Shown here one piece after another: positions 45,321 to 57,000 of a stretch of 64,000 nucleotides of DNA (positions are counted from its first letter, which is position 1; each line of letters opens with the position of its first letter). The DNA lies in assembly GCA_951799425.1 (NCBI GenBank), contig OX637394.1:41589642-41653641 (forward strand). Direction: 5' to 3'. The translations under genes and the position numbers were made by a program. A model generated the notes under the pieces. It ran no database searches. It saw only the letters and a program-made list of their open reading frames with translations, and was not told where the DNA came from. This DNA comes from Ilex aquifolium (lineage: Eukaryota > Streptophyta > Magnoliopsida > Aquifoliales > Aquifoliaceae).

Positions 45321-48300
45321 TGTGACGCCCCAAAACCCGGGAGTCCTTTATTAACCGTTGACCATCCGTCAACCCGCGGAAATACTCGTGATAGTCGTAT
45401 AACCCGACACCACGTCATTCACATGCTTTTAACCGGATTTACCATCCACAAGGTTAATTATACCTCAATTTATGTCCATTTATGTCATAGGAACCAAAGA
45501 AAACAAAGCCCAAAAGCATGGCTAAGCATTTTGAAAATTTCAATTTTTTTTGGAAAACCTTCCGGAAGGTCGACATACACCTACCGGAAGGTCACTGAAA
45601 GAACAGTTAAATGAAAAGAATCAAATGCAAGAACTTCCGGAAGGTCGACATCAGTAGCAAAAACCTTCCGGAAGGTTCATTCCAGTAGCCAAAACCTTCC
45701 GGAAGGTTCATTCCAGAAAACAAAACCTTCCGGAAGACTTTGGCAGTCAAAAAGAAACCCAAGGCAAAACCTTCCGGAAGGTCCATTCCAGTAGACAAGT
45801 TCTTCCGGTAGGTTTTACTCCAGTAGCTAAAATCTTCCGGAAGGTTCATTCTAGTGGGCAAAACCTTCCGGAAGGTATTAGCTGTGAACAAGGCATCCAG
45901 GGTTTTTAACAAAACCTTCCGGAAGGCCGACATACACCTTCCGGTAGGTTTTCAGACTGTGAGCAAAAAATGAATTTCTTTCCCCTCCAAACCATCCTTA
46001 AAGCTACCCCATACACTCCAAACTCATCCAACACATGTTTAATGAGATTTTTCCATATAATACACGACTCATACAAGCTCTATCACAATTCATTCCATAA
46101 TATATATACATCAAAATGGAATTTTGTTAAAGGTTTTACAAAACTCAAACTAAGGCCACAAGCCGGCCCCCTTCATGCTTGATGCTCTCCAAGTGAGCCA
46201 TCCACCGGTGCAAAACCCACACCTGAAATGTTGTCCCACGAAGGGTGAGCCACGCTCAATAGGATATCCTCCTACAGAGGCTACTCCCCAACCTAAGTGC
46301 ATATGAAATGCGCACATGTAACAATCAACAAGCATCAACCAATCCAACAAGAGTATATACTTCAATGTTAGAAAGCTACCATGCTATGCTATGTCACGCC
46401 ATGATATGAGATGGAACTCACTCACGCACCTTATCCCGAGTCTTCCCCGACTCACACAACACAATGCAAAAGCCAACGTGTATGAACCCGTCTATTGACA
46501 GAGAAACCCTCCCAATGATCGTTTGAGATAAAAGTTATGTCTTTATAAAAAAAATCAAATCATTGTTAGAGGCTACCCATTGAATGGGTGTTTTTATACA
46601 ACAAAATCTTGTGTCTTTTTGGGCAACGGATTTTGGAGTCGCACCACTGGCTCCGTGGGCCATGCCACTTTTCTGGTATTTCACCGCTGGTCAAATGATT
46701 GAACCAAGTGGTTCCGGGTTTTTCACCCGAGGGAGTGTCTAGCCCTACTTGTTCTACCCGACACAAGTTTTCCTTATGCAATGCAACCGTGCAACTCAGT
46801 CGGATCTTCGATCCCGACTTTCCCGAGTTCACATACCAACCACCAAGATTTGGTGTTTGATCCACAACATATGCACACACCCACACTCATGCCCATGACC
46901 CATGAATGCGATGTCAACTCACCCACACACACTCATGTCTTATAACCATGAATGTGATGTACCCATGAGAATGCAATGTAATGTACCCTTGCATCTTCTC
47001 CACATGTTCAATATGTATGAATGCCATATGAACAACTCAACAATAAACCCACATATCCATGGTACTTCATATCATAAGCCTATGCATATAAATACCATAA
47101 TTCAACACTTTGTCAACATCTCGTAAGAATGTGTATATCAACATTTTCCTTAATCACAATATCTAAGCATGTTATACATAGTTCATGCAAAACATACTTC
47201 ACATTTTCATCAAAGCATTTACTCAACACCTTCAAAGCATCCAAGATCATGTAATCACATAATATACTCAAATTCATCATAAAGCTCAAGAAATCATATT
47301 AATTGATTTCTACACAATTATACCAAGATAGAATTCATTCTACCCATAACATAACCTCATATGTCATAATTTCTCAGGAAATTATCAACAACCATTCCTA
47401 ATTGTCCATTTCATTTAGGAATTCACTTTACCCAATTTCCCATATTAATTTTCTACACTTCAAGTTTCTTTATGAAATTTACCCAACAAGTAAATTTATA
47501 TACCCATTTCATACTAACCTTGCTTAGCACATTTGGTACTCATTTCCCACACATGAAATGCATTAGTGGTACATTAAACTAGAGAATGTGATTTAAATCT
47601 TGCTACACATTCTCAATACCCATTTCACCCAAATAACCACAATAGGCAAGTGATACATATATATATACACCTACCCATTCCATATAACCTTCCTAGGTTG
47701 GAAATAAACCTAAGTAGGAAGAAAACCCTACCTCTTGTAGCGTGTAGAATCGCCGTGGGAAGCTCCTAGAACTCAAAGCAAGCTTGAATCCTTCACTTCC
47801 AAATTTTCGGCCCTCCAACGTTCGGTGAAAACCGTCGTTTTTGGCACCCACGCGTAGCCCTCGACGCGTAGAGCAACTCTTGTTCTTGGCCCGAGTCGAT
47901 TTGAGCGCTAGAACGGAGTAGATCGTAGAAAGAAGGTGGAGTTTTCTCTCATTTTCCCTCTCTTCTTTTCTCTCGGCTGAAACCGGCTGAATGGTGAAGG
48001 AGAAGTCTGATTTTTCAGACTTTAGGCCCCTATTTATACTTTTAGGATACTTGGCCCACAATTGGCCACATGTCCTATTTAATTTCGGGTCCGTTTTAAT
48101 CCCGAAACGACTAAATTTCGCTCCGGTTCAAGTTCGAATTATTTTTATTTCAACTTGCCTCTAATATTTCCCCAAACTTTAAAATTTTATAAAAATTTCG
48201 TGCACGGGGTCACCCGAGGCCCGTTCGTCTCGTAAAACGCGAAAAATCCGACTATCTCGGAATTCAACGAAATTTGACGTGGTAACTAGATTTCGCGAGA

Positions 48301-48428
48301 CGAATCCAACGGTGAAATCCGTTTCGTCATTCGAGATCTAGAAAAATTCAGTTTTTCCAACTAGTACCGAAGTGGCAATTCACCTATTGCCCTTTTTCGT
48401 CAAAGTTTAAATTTTCCGGGGTTTCACA
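45321..48428. mobile_element. Solo LTR of a large retrotransposon, 3.1 kb
   Basis: Begins TGTGACGCCCC and ends GGGGTTTCACA, with the 5-bp TSD tatac (45316-45320 and 48429-48433). No second copy of the ends, no primer-binding site and no polyprotein are present, so it is a solo LTR. A length near 3 kb and these termini recall Tekay/Del-type Ty3 chromoviruses, which is a tentative assignment. It contains the palindrome array at 45557-45949. Confidence 0.7.
45557..45949. repeat. Array of twelve CCTTCCGGAAGG palindromes
   Basis: Twelve copies of accttccggaaggt or one- to two-base variants start at 45557, 45579, 45632, 45663, 45693, 45725, 45769, 45799, 45832, 45863, 45913 and 45936. Most spacings are 30-33 bases, with spacers of the type tcattccagtagccaaa. 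The first and last pairs are the same double module joined by cgacatacac. The core TTCCGGAA has the TTCnnGAA arrangement of a heat-shock element pair. The minus-strand ORF across it is a by-product of the repeat. Confidence 0.85.
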
Positions 48429-48858
48429 TATACGAAGGGAGGCTATACATATTTCAAATGTTTATCCAAATAATACATTATATTCGTATTATTGAGCCGA
48501 TTATAATACCACCCCACATGTGGTATTATAGTCCAATTCAAACGTATTAAGTTATAAATATACTATTTTACCCAACAGATAAACAAAAACATTAATAACT
48601 AGACAAGATTAATATTTTTAGTCAATATGTAATTGTTACTCTATTATCTCCCTCTTAACTCAGTGTTTTACCAACAAACTAGATTACAATGCGTAATATT
48701 TTTGTCTCATATTTAATCTTGTATTTTATCTGCTTATACGGAATTAACTTTTATTATCTAATATAATCTATTCTTTTACAATACGGCAACTAAACGAGTC
48801 TTAAGTTTCTAAATTATATCCTCAAGTTATGTCTCAATAACATTAATAAAAATAAAAC

Positions 48859-49003
48859 GAGTAATTCTATTAGAATATAATTTAGGGACTCAATAATTAT
48901 GACCATTGGATACTCAGTAGGTTCCAACATTGAATAAATTCCACAATCAATTTAATTGTCAAAATCTATTAATTCCTCAAATTATATTTCAATAACGTTA
49001 ATA
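48859..49003. mobile_element. Degenerate Mutator-like MITE copy
   Basis: Starts gagtaattctattag and ends with an aataacgttaat-type complement. The interior accattggatactcagtagg matches the split copy at 44848-44941. No TSD survives. Confidence 0.5.
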
Positions 49004-49890
49004 TTTGCCCAATTTAAAACTTGGAGGTGTGGATCCCATTTTACCTATGGAAATGATCGTTGTGCCTCTTCAAGTTTTTTTTTTTTAATTTTATATTATG
49101 TGATTATTTTTGTCACTCTTTATACATAAATTGAAATTAAAATTTAGTATTATCAATTAATTTCTAAAGTAAACTCTTCAATATATCCAACAAATCGTAT
49201 GGTACCACATTACCATCTATTGAAATTTCCAAAATTCTAACTGTACTCTCAAGTCACACAACTCACCAACCGATAAAATCAACCAACCATTTTGGCCGTA
49301 GTTTCCAAAGCCAAAGCCCACAAAAAGTCATAGATAGAAACTCCCCCTTACTTGTCTTCTCGTCTGTTCTGTTCCACGGTCGTCAACTCTGTAACATTGC
49401 CCAATGATATCTCATACATTTCACCTTTTTGAAGCAATCTGATGCTTAAAATTCAGATTTTGTGACCACCCATTTGAGAATTTGATGGTTTTCATGTTGG
49501 GTTTCTCTTTTTGAATAGTTCTGATCAATTTTGTGATCTTGACCTTTACATGAGTCATCAGTAAAACCCTAGTTTGTTCTGGGCTCTCCTTGGTGGGTTT
49601 TGTGATTTTCATCACAAAACCTTGGTTGCTTTAGTTGATTTGGTTTGCAGCAGCAGAGAGAGACAGAGAGCCTGGGTTCTCCAATCATCGGTGTTGTTAT
49701 TGTAAAGCTTTGGATGGTTCAATCTCTCTGCGAAGACCATTTTGGAGGTTTTTAGTACTCACTCTCTTACTGATTTGATCTGTTATCAATTGGGTTGATG
49801 CAATTTTTTTGTGTTTGAGCATGTAACTGTATGAATTATTGATTTTATTTTGCTTGAACAATAGGGTTCTATTTTGTGAATAGGGTAGCT

Positions 49891-49944
49891 ATGGTGCTAG
49901 AGGTTTAAATGTCAAATAGATTATCTGTATCTTTATGGTTTTGA
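49891..49944 (+). promoter_or_regulatory. Two minimal upstream ORFs before GnT-II
   Basis: uORF1 at 49891-49908 (five codons plus TAA) is followed without a gap by uORF2 at 49909-49944 (eleven codons plus TGA), which ends four bases before the main ATG. A third ATG at 49935 opens a seven-codon frame that overlaps the main start. They matter only if this leader is retained in the mRNA. Confidence 0.5.
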
Positions 49945-49948
49945 AGCT

Positions 49949-51232
49949 ATGGTTTTGAACAAGAAACCTCGAATCAGAGATGCGGCTTTGCGCCGCTTTC
50001 TGTCTCTGGTTTTGATTACTCTGCTAGGGGTTGCTCTGCTGGTTTTTCTCCTTAGAACGAATTCAATTGCCATTTCAGCTTCCCGTAATTCGAGTCAGAT
50101 CGATGAAAATTTTGGATTGACTTCTAACTACTCACAAGTTAGAGCAAAACTCAACCTTCCCAAACAGAATGAGTTGTCAATTTTGTTAGAAAAACGAAAC
50201 CAGTTGCCTCCAAGAAACATGGATTTATATCCGAATCTAGCCAAAGATCATATAGTCATTGTTCTGTATGTTCACAACCGGCCCCAGTATCTCAAAGTAG
50301 TTGTTGATAGCCTTTCTCAAGTGGTAGGGATAAGTGAAACCCTACTGATTGTTAGCCATGATGGATATTTTGAAGAGATGAACAAGATTGTGGAAGGTAT
50401 TAAATTCTGCCAAGTGAAACAAATTTTTGCCTCTTACTCGCCCCATGTCTTTCCCAATAGCTTTCCTGGTGTCTCACCAGCAGATTGCAAGGATAAGGAT
50501 GATTCTGTAAAGAATCACTGTGAAGGAACTCCAGATCAATATGGAAATCACCGGTCGCCTAAAATTGTGTCCTTGAAACATCACTGGTGGTGGATGATGA
50601 ACACAGTGTGGGATGGGTTAAAGGAGACTCGTTCACACTTGGGTCATATTCTTTTCATAGAGGAGGACCACTTCATTTTTCCCAATGCTTATCGCAACTT
50701 GCAGTTACTTATAGAACTGAAACCACAAAAATGTCCTAATTGCTATGCTGCAAATCTGGCACCATGTGATGTGAAGTCAAGAGGAGAAGGGGGGGAGAGT
50801 TTGATTGCCGAGAGAATGGGGAATGTGGGTTATTCTTTCAATCGGACTACATGGAGGAATATACATAAAAAGGCGAGAGAATTTTGTTTTTTTGATGATT
50901 ACAACTGGGATATAACAATGTGGGTAACAGTTTATCCTTCATTTGGTGGTCCTGTTTATACACTTCGAGGGCCTAGGACTAGTGCTGTTCACTTTGGGAA
51001 ATGTGGTTTGCATCAGGGCCAGGGGGAGAGAGCTGCTTGTGTTGATAATGGTGTCGTGAAGATTGAAGTGCAGGAGATAGATAAGGTTCCCAACATCAAA
51101 TCTGACTGGGGAGTACATGTGTTCATGAATCAACAAGGATATCAAGCTGGCTTTAAGGGTTGGGGAGGCTGGGGAGATATAAGGGACCGCCAATTGTGTT
51201 TGGAATTTGCTAACATGTATCACCTGAGTTGA
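49949..51232 (+). CDS. GNTII: Alpha-1,6-mannosyl-glycoprotein 2-beta-N-acetylglucosaminyltransferase (GnT-II)
   Basis: An intronless ORF of 427 residues with the layout of a Golgi type II membrane protein: a basic cytosolic tail, a signal anchor at about 17-36, a stem to about 95, then the catalytic domain. It transfers GlcNAc from UDP-GlcNAc to the alpha-1,6 mannose arm during complex N-glycan formation, after GnT-I and mannosidase II. Recognisable family motifs are IVIVLYVHNRPQYLK (102-116), LIVSHDGY (133-140), SLKHHWWWMMN (208-218) and the acidic, metal-binding type EED motif in HILFIEEDHFIFP (233-245). Further on are the FFDDYNWD stretch, GKCGLHQG and the end GWGGWGD. Cysteines expected for disulfides are kept. 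Length is normal. The start is the fourth ATG in a crowded leader. An AATAAA lies 140 bases past the stop. Confidence 0.95.
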   Translation: MVLNKKPRIRDAALRRFLSLVLITLLGVALLVFLLRTNSIAISASRNSSQIDENFGLTSNYSQVRAKLNLPKQNELSILLEKRNQLPPRNMDLYPNLAKDHIVIVLYVHNRPQYLKVVVDSLSQVVGISETLLIVSHDGYFEEMNKIVEGIKFCQVKQIFASYSPHVFPNSFPGVSPADCKDKDDSVKNHCEGTPDQYGNHRSPKIVSLKHHWWWMMNTVWDGLKETRSHLGHILFIEEDHFIFPNAYRNLQLLIELKPQKCPNCYAANLAPCDVKSRGEGGESLIAERMGNVGYSFNRTTWRNIHKKAREFCFFDDYNWDITMWVTVYPSFGGPVYTLRGPRTSAVHFGKCGLHQGQGERAACVDNGVVKIEVQEIDKVPNIKSDWGVHVFMNQQGYQAGFKGWGGWGDIRDRQLCLEFANMYHLS

Positions 51233-51371
51233 GAGATCAAATTTCCTTTCTGAAGAGTTCTCAGCATGTTGGGTTTCCCAATCAGCAAAACCGGTGAGGT
51301 CTAATTTTAATTGAGTTACTAAAAGAGAGCATACATTGTTGTTACATATGTGGATTTTGTATTATGACCAG

Positions 51372-51377
51372 AATAAA
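51372..51377 (+). terminator. Poly(A) signal of GnT-II
   Basis: AATAAA 140 bases after the stop codon, followed by a T-rich region. Confidence 0.5.
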
Positions 51378-51399
51378 ATCACGTTATGTTTTACTCTTT

Positions 51400-54300
51400 C
51401 AGTGAATTTTTAGCGGTCTGATCTTCTTTAATCCTGCCATTACTTTTATCTTGTTGAATGGGTGATCAGCTTGTCTATTGCTCTTCATGATTTTAGGGCA
51501 TGGATACTTCTGCTTTCTTGTGACAGACAAATGCTCTTATTCAATTATATGTTGAAAAGAAATTGATGTCACTGCAAGCTTTTTCTTATTTCATTAAGAA
51601 GCTCATTAATGTGAGGTATGTGCCGTTGGTCTAGTGATAAGTTCGTTTTCCTTGAAATTAATACTAATGATACCAGCACCAGCAGTCTTGAAAGATCTTG
51701 ACCCCATTTCATTAGTGAGAAACTGGTGCATAGGTGGAAATGATGCGACTTAGCGCCCTTCTTCTTATTAATGCTACATCTTTATCCATGTATCCATATG
51801 TATATACATATATATTACTGCTGAGTATGATAGGGTCTTGGTGCTAGATACACCACTACGGATGCTGGTGGATCGCGTTACTGCAAAGGAAAACGGTCAT
51901 GATGACCCCCCAAAAGTGATACACTATTATGATTGTTTATTCATTTTGATACTGGGAGATGGATTATAACTGAAGAGAGAAGACGAGCAGTTGAACTTTG
52001 ACAACAAAAGTTGCAGCCAACCTGTGGGAATGGGGGGTTAAAAATTGATGCACAAAGCAATATCTCCCTCCCTTCTTCAATTCAATCCTTAAGTTTTTGT
52101 TCTATTTGTGTTCAACTTCGTATCAGGCCAGTTATGTTCCTTGCTGTGAGTGGTCTAATGCGCCAACTCTTTTTCCTGGGGGTTAGTGGCCGACACTTAC
52201 AGTGACAACCATGTTTATCTGGCTTAGTTTTCTATAACCGTGGAGCTTGATAGAGCACAATGGGGGAAGATGACTCTGTGTACTGCCTGTTAATTTTTAC
52301 CCCATGGTTTATGGAAGGCTGAGGCTAGAACGTATTGTGGTGTCATTCTGATCGAGGATTTGCCATCACTATCTTTTTAATCTCATCCCATGCCAAGCGC
52401 ATACTTGGAAACTCAAAATATGGGATGGTAAGTGGAGATTTTGTAAAGGATGAATGTCAACTATTTCTTGAATCCATTGAGCTCTAGCAACCCTGATTGT
52501 CATGCCACCACTTAGTCACCGTCAACCTCCAGGTCCAATTCTTTTTACGGTAAACTCAAAAGTGGTACATCAAATTCCATTTCCAATTTTCTAATTAAAC
52601 AATGCTGTTGTTTCTTATGATGATGATGCACCTGATACATTCTGTGGATATCATGTGAACTCCCCTCCCGTCTCCCTTTATGTAGTCAGATGACATGGAT
52701 GTCTCCATGGAAGTCATTTCACTGGATTTGTAGCATGTGTCAGATGTTTAAAGAATGTTTTTTTCTTCCCTTTTTTTAAAATGATGCATTGGGATAAGGC
52801 TTTATTGTATTGAGTAGTTTTTTTAAAATGATAATTGTGATTAACACAATTGCTTATTAGGCTGCTGGTACGTTGTTTTATGTTCAGACACTTCAGGAAA
52901 CGATATTTGTAGACTTTTTCTTTTCTTTTGCTGCATTCCGTATAATTTTATATGAATTTTAACTATTTTAGTTGTTCTGAGCTTATTCCATTCTTCAGTC
53001 CTACGTACTTTTGTGATGCGTTTTCCCATCAATTTGCTCGTGTATAACAAAACATGCCATCAGGAAAATCAGCACAATGAGCTGATTAATTTGTTGTGTT
53101 TTTATTTCATGGACTTTTTCTATGCAGAAAATTAATCTTTTGCATCAACTAACCATGATAGCTAGGTACCTGTTGATCCCATCTCCTATGCTTTGGGGGG
53201 ATTGATTGTTATCCCAAATGGACACCCGTAATGATTGGATTCTGGAAATCCCATTGTGGGGGTGATGGAGAGGGAGAGAAAGAGAAGAGCCGGGCCCCGC
53301 GGGGCGGGGGGGGGGGGGGGGGGGGTGTTCACTGGAGATGCAAATCTTCATTCAACCGTGGCTGCAAAATCAAGATTTCACCAGTCGGGATGGCGGGAAA
53401 TATGATTACATCTGAATTTAGTTTCTGCTTCTAGCCTGCTGCTCATATTTGTATTGAAACTGAAGTAATGCCTTGAGCTGCTAACCAGTAACCTGATTAG
53501 CTTGTCTTCTTAGTTCTCGCATGGTTAGAGAAGAAACTTTGGCATCCATTTTTATCAGAATTTGGAACCTGAGCTACCCACAAATTTTATTTCAGCGCTT
53601 GAGTTGTTTATGGATCCTGTGTATCACACAAACTGCGAATGAGCTGGAGGGTGCCACAGTACTGCACATAATTGTCTTTTTACTTAGCTAGAAGATGGCT
53701 AAGTGTGCTTGCCATTTGATTATAAACAAATGGTAAGAGGGAGTTCATGTTCATTCTGTCACACAGAATTTTTTGACTTTGTAAGTGAAAATTCATTGCC
53801 TCCTTCCCTGGACTGGCAATTATAATTTAGAAAGAAGCAACGTTGAGTTATTTCTCTATATTAGACGCTCAACACACGGGTATTATGAAGAGAGAAATAG
53901 ATAGTTCATTGGGTTAAAAGGGAGTTGGGTGGTTATTTAGGAATAAATGAAGGGTAATATTAAAATTTCATGAATAGTGTCGGTTAATTGGAGTTAAAGA
54001 AGTTATGAGTAGTTATTTTGGAAAACAAGTAGAGTGGACGCCAAACATAATGAAGACATAAGACAAGCACTTATCCCTTCAAGCAATACATCACGATTTT
54101 TAGTCTAAGAATTAACCTGTTCGAAGTAGAAATAAAGTTGTCTACCACTTAACTCTTTTATACTCTATCATGAACAAAAATCGTGTGTACTTAGATACCA
54201 AGACAAGATTTTAATAGCAAACATAGATTACTCAATCTCTATACAGTATATGAGGTTGATGAGATTCCAAGTTTTTGAACAAGCTTTTTGTTTGAGTCAA

Positions 54301-54560
54301 CATTAAGCCAAGACAGCAATATTGTGAGTAATTTCAAGTAGGTTAGTTGTTATACTCTCATTACCTTCCTACTTTATAAATATTAAGCAAATGTCAAATA
54401 ATAGTTGAATGAATGGCAAGCTTTGAAGTATAGAGAGAGAGAGAGAGAAAAGGGTGGCGGGGGGGGGGGGGGGGGGGGGGGTTGAGTAATTAATTTGAAA
54501 AGCAAAACACAATTTTATCAATCATAGTCCTGATGCTATGTTGGGCCCATGAATTTAGAA
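51400..54560. other. Intergenic, no gene recognised
   Basis: An A-box-like ttggtctagtgataag at 51627-51642 suggests a SINE relic. A GC-rich patch with a 20-base G-run lies at 53290-53325. A GA run followed by a 23-base G-run lies at 54432-54481. Short ORFs here have no family resemblance. Confidence 0.4.
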
Positions 54561-54600
54561 AATGTTCACCATATGCAAAGGGTTTTTTTTTTTTTTTTTA

Positions 54601-54720
54601 AAGGAGTGCAACACGAGGCCTTGTTAGGGGGTCACCCATCCTAATACTACTGTCGTCCAAACATGCTTAACTGCAGAGTTCTGATGGGATCCGGTGCATT
54701 AGTGCTGGTATGTTCGCACC
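54601..54720 (-). pseudogene. Retroposed 5S rRNA pseudogene
   Basis: The minus strand is a 120-base 5S rRNA sequence starting ggtgcgaacataccagcact. It retains gcaccggatcccatcagaac, gcagttaagc and aggatgggtgacc and ends tgttgcactcctt. It differs from the plant consensus at roughly 15 positions, many of them C-to-T or G-to-A. A poly(A) tail (T-run 54583-54599) follows the 3' end, and a perfect 15-bp TSD caccatatgcaaagg (54567-54581 and 54721-54735) encloses the whole. This is a retroposed copy, not part of a tandem 5S array. Confidence 0.92.
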
Positions 54721-54859
54721 CACCATATGCAAAGGTTTGCTTTAAATATTCTATATTCATTGTCAGTGGGACCATAAATAATTGCCAGTCTTCTAAATAA
54801 AGACAAGTCAAATTTTTATTTGGCAAACTTAATCTAATTTATACTCATATATATACTAG

Positions 54860-57000
54860 TTATGACCCGTACCTGAAAGCACGATGAAACATAAGATTCT
54901 AGCATTCAAAAAATTGATCTCATTATACTAAATTTAAAGTTAATTTCTTTACTTACATCATTTAAAATTAATTTTTACCTATTATTTTCTTAAAAATAGC
55001 GTCAATTTTTTTTCAAAAAACTCGATATAATTTTTTAACATGTATACACTATCGTGTATGAATAATGTATGAAATAAAAGTTGTGTTAAACTACAAATTA
55101 ATTAAATATTAAATGAATGAACATATCCATCCACTTTTATACATCATTGAATATATATATATATCGCGCCCTTGTTTTTCTTTCCCTTCGAGTTTTATTG
55201 TGGCTTATTTTGAGATTGTTACTGGTTTAGACTTTAATTGAAAAAATATATTATTAAAGTTTTAAGCCCAAATTATAGTTCGACTCGTCAACTACATATC
55301 ATCTCATATTTCCTCCATAATTATCATGTTTCTTATATTGTATCTCAAACTATAATTATCAATTTTATATTATCCTTCAACAGTCATATTTTTTCCATTT
55401 CAATTCCAACTAGGATTATTGTTTTTAAAATTTTCATATTGTGAGCAATAAAAACACATTTTATTCAAGAGGGCATTATAAAAAATAAAATTCAATAATT
55501 GAAGGAAAAAAATGAGAATTAGGGCATAGTTGAAGGGGTTAAAGTGTAATACATCTTATTTTCAATAGTAATCCAGTTTTGTAATTGAAAAATGAAAAAT
55601 AACAAAGCAGTGTGCTTTCCAACAAAGGTGGGGTTATTCTTATTCCAAAAATTTCTATTCTCACCCCATTTAATTTTTCATTATCAAACTACTAAGGCCA
55701 TCTTTTCTATACTTACCACATTAGTAACTAAGCCTACCACGTACTACATACACCCCATTAATAGTTAAGCTCACTCATTTCATATACACCTCTTTAATGA
55801 ACGAAATTATCGTAAGAAAAAAATAATAAAAGAAGACAATTAGTTTGAATGCATAAATATATTTACGAAATAAGAAAAAAAAAACCAAGCAAAACTGAAA
55901 CAAGAAGAAAAAAAAATCCAAAAACAAAACAAGCATGCCGCAACAAGAAAAAAGAAAAGACCGAAACAAGAAAAAAGAAAAGAACGAAATAAGGAAAAAA
56001 CATAAAGAAAGAATTAAATCGAAACAAGAAGGAACAAGAAAACCAAGTAAAGATTAAAGGAATAAGTAAAACTACAAGACGTAAAACTGAATATTAAAAA
56101 AAAAAAACAAGCATCAAACATATACACAAAATCGAATAAGAAAAAAAATAACAAGCATAGATGCAAAACCTTAAAAATATATAAAAAAAAAAAATCTGAA
56201 AACATACACATATATACACACATATAAATTCTAAATAAAAATTATTAAACTTGACAGAGATATCAAAACATGCTGAAAATAATGAAAATCCATATATATA
56301 TAACAAACATGAAATCAAACATAAAATTAAATTGAGAAGTAAAACTAACATATCTCTCACCGGAAAAATTCATATTGAAATTTTTTTTTTGTGAGTGCAT
56401 GAGATGAGATAGAGAATGAAACTCTAATTCTGATTTAATATAAAATAAGTTTACTTATTAAAAGGGGTGTATGTAGTATGTAGTAGACTTAGTTATTAAT
56501 AGAGTGAGTATAGAAAAGATGCGTTTAATAGTTTGATAATGAAAAATTAAATGGGGTGTGAATGAAGATTTGTGGGGTGAAAATAACCCCATGCTTCCAA
56601 CAATCTCTACCTCCAACAAACGAACACATATTGTTAAATCCACAAACAAAAAGGGAAAAGCAGCGGTATCGTATTAAAAATTATAATTTTTTAAAATTAA
56701 GTTATAAAAGAATAAGTTATAATTTTAAAGAGTATAACCGAACGTAAAAGATTGAGACCAATATTGATAGTTTATAATCAATTATAAGTGTATGTAATAG
56801 ATAGCGTTGTGATTTTTTCTTTTACCGGTACCAAAGTTTTTTTATAGTTTCCCAGCAAAAAGACATATAGTTATACAATTTATAATTATATCTCCAGTTT
56901 CAAGAATTCATGGGCTACACGCCAGAATTCACGTGTTGCTGATCCTTACCCTGCAACCTTCTGATCAGTCAACACTCATCTCTCTCTCTCTCCACACCAG
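54860..57000. other. Intergenic, very AT-rich
   Basis: A possible Helitron 3' end on the minus strand (actag at 54857-54861 beside a cctgaaagcac-type stem) and long A-rich stretches (55800-56200). The part from about 56900 on, including a CT run at 56981-56992, is the likely PHYC promoter and leader. Confidence 0.35.

Larger units (their letters stand above)
44942..48802. mobile_element. MITE-like element enclosing a solo LTR
   Basis: The ends gggtcatttggttgcagtat (left) and, from the right, gactcgtttagttgccgtat are inverted repeats, as in Harbinger/Tourist-like elements. An exact 3-bp TSD is not preserved. The pieces outside (44848-44941 and 48803-48850) look like two halves of an older Mutator-like MITE, giving three nesting levels with the LTR inside. 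Confidence 0.45.

Noticed and set aside
45607..45933. 108-codon minus-strand ORF with repeated FRKVL and LPEGF motifs
   Set aside because: Direct translation of the palindrome array inside a solo LTR. It lacks any gene context.
45557..45949. CRISPR-like spaced repeats
   Set aside because: The repeats are regular but lie inside an LTR in a plant nuclear genome. The spacers are themselves similar to each other and no cas genes exist.
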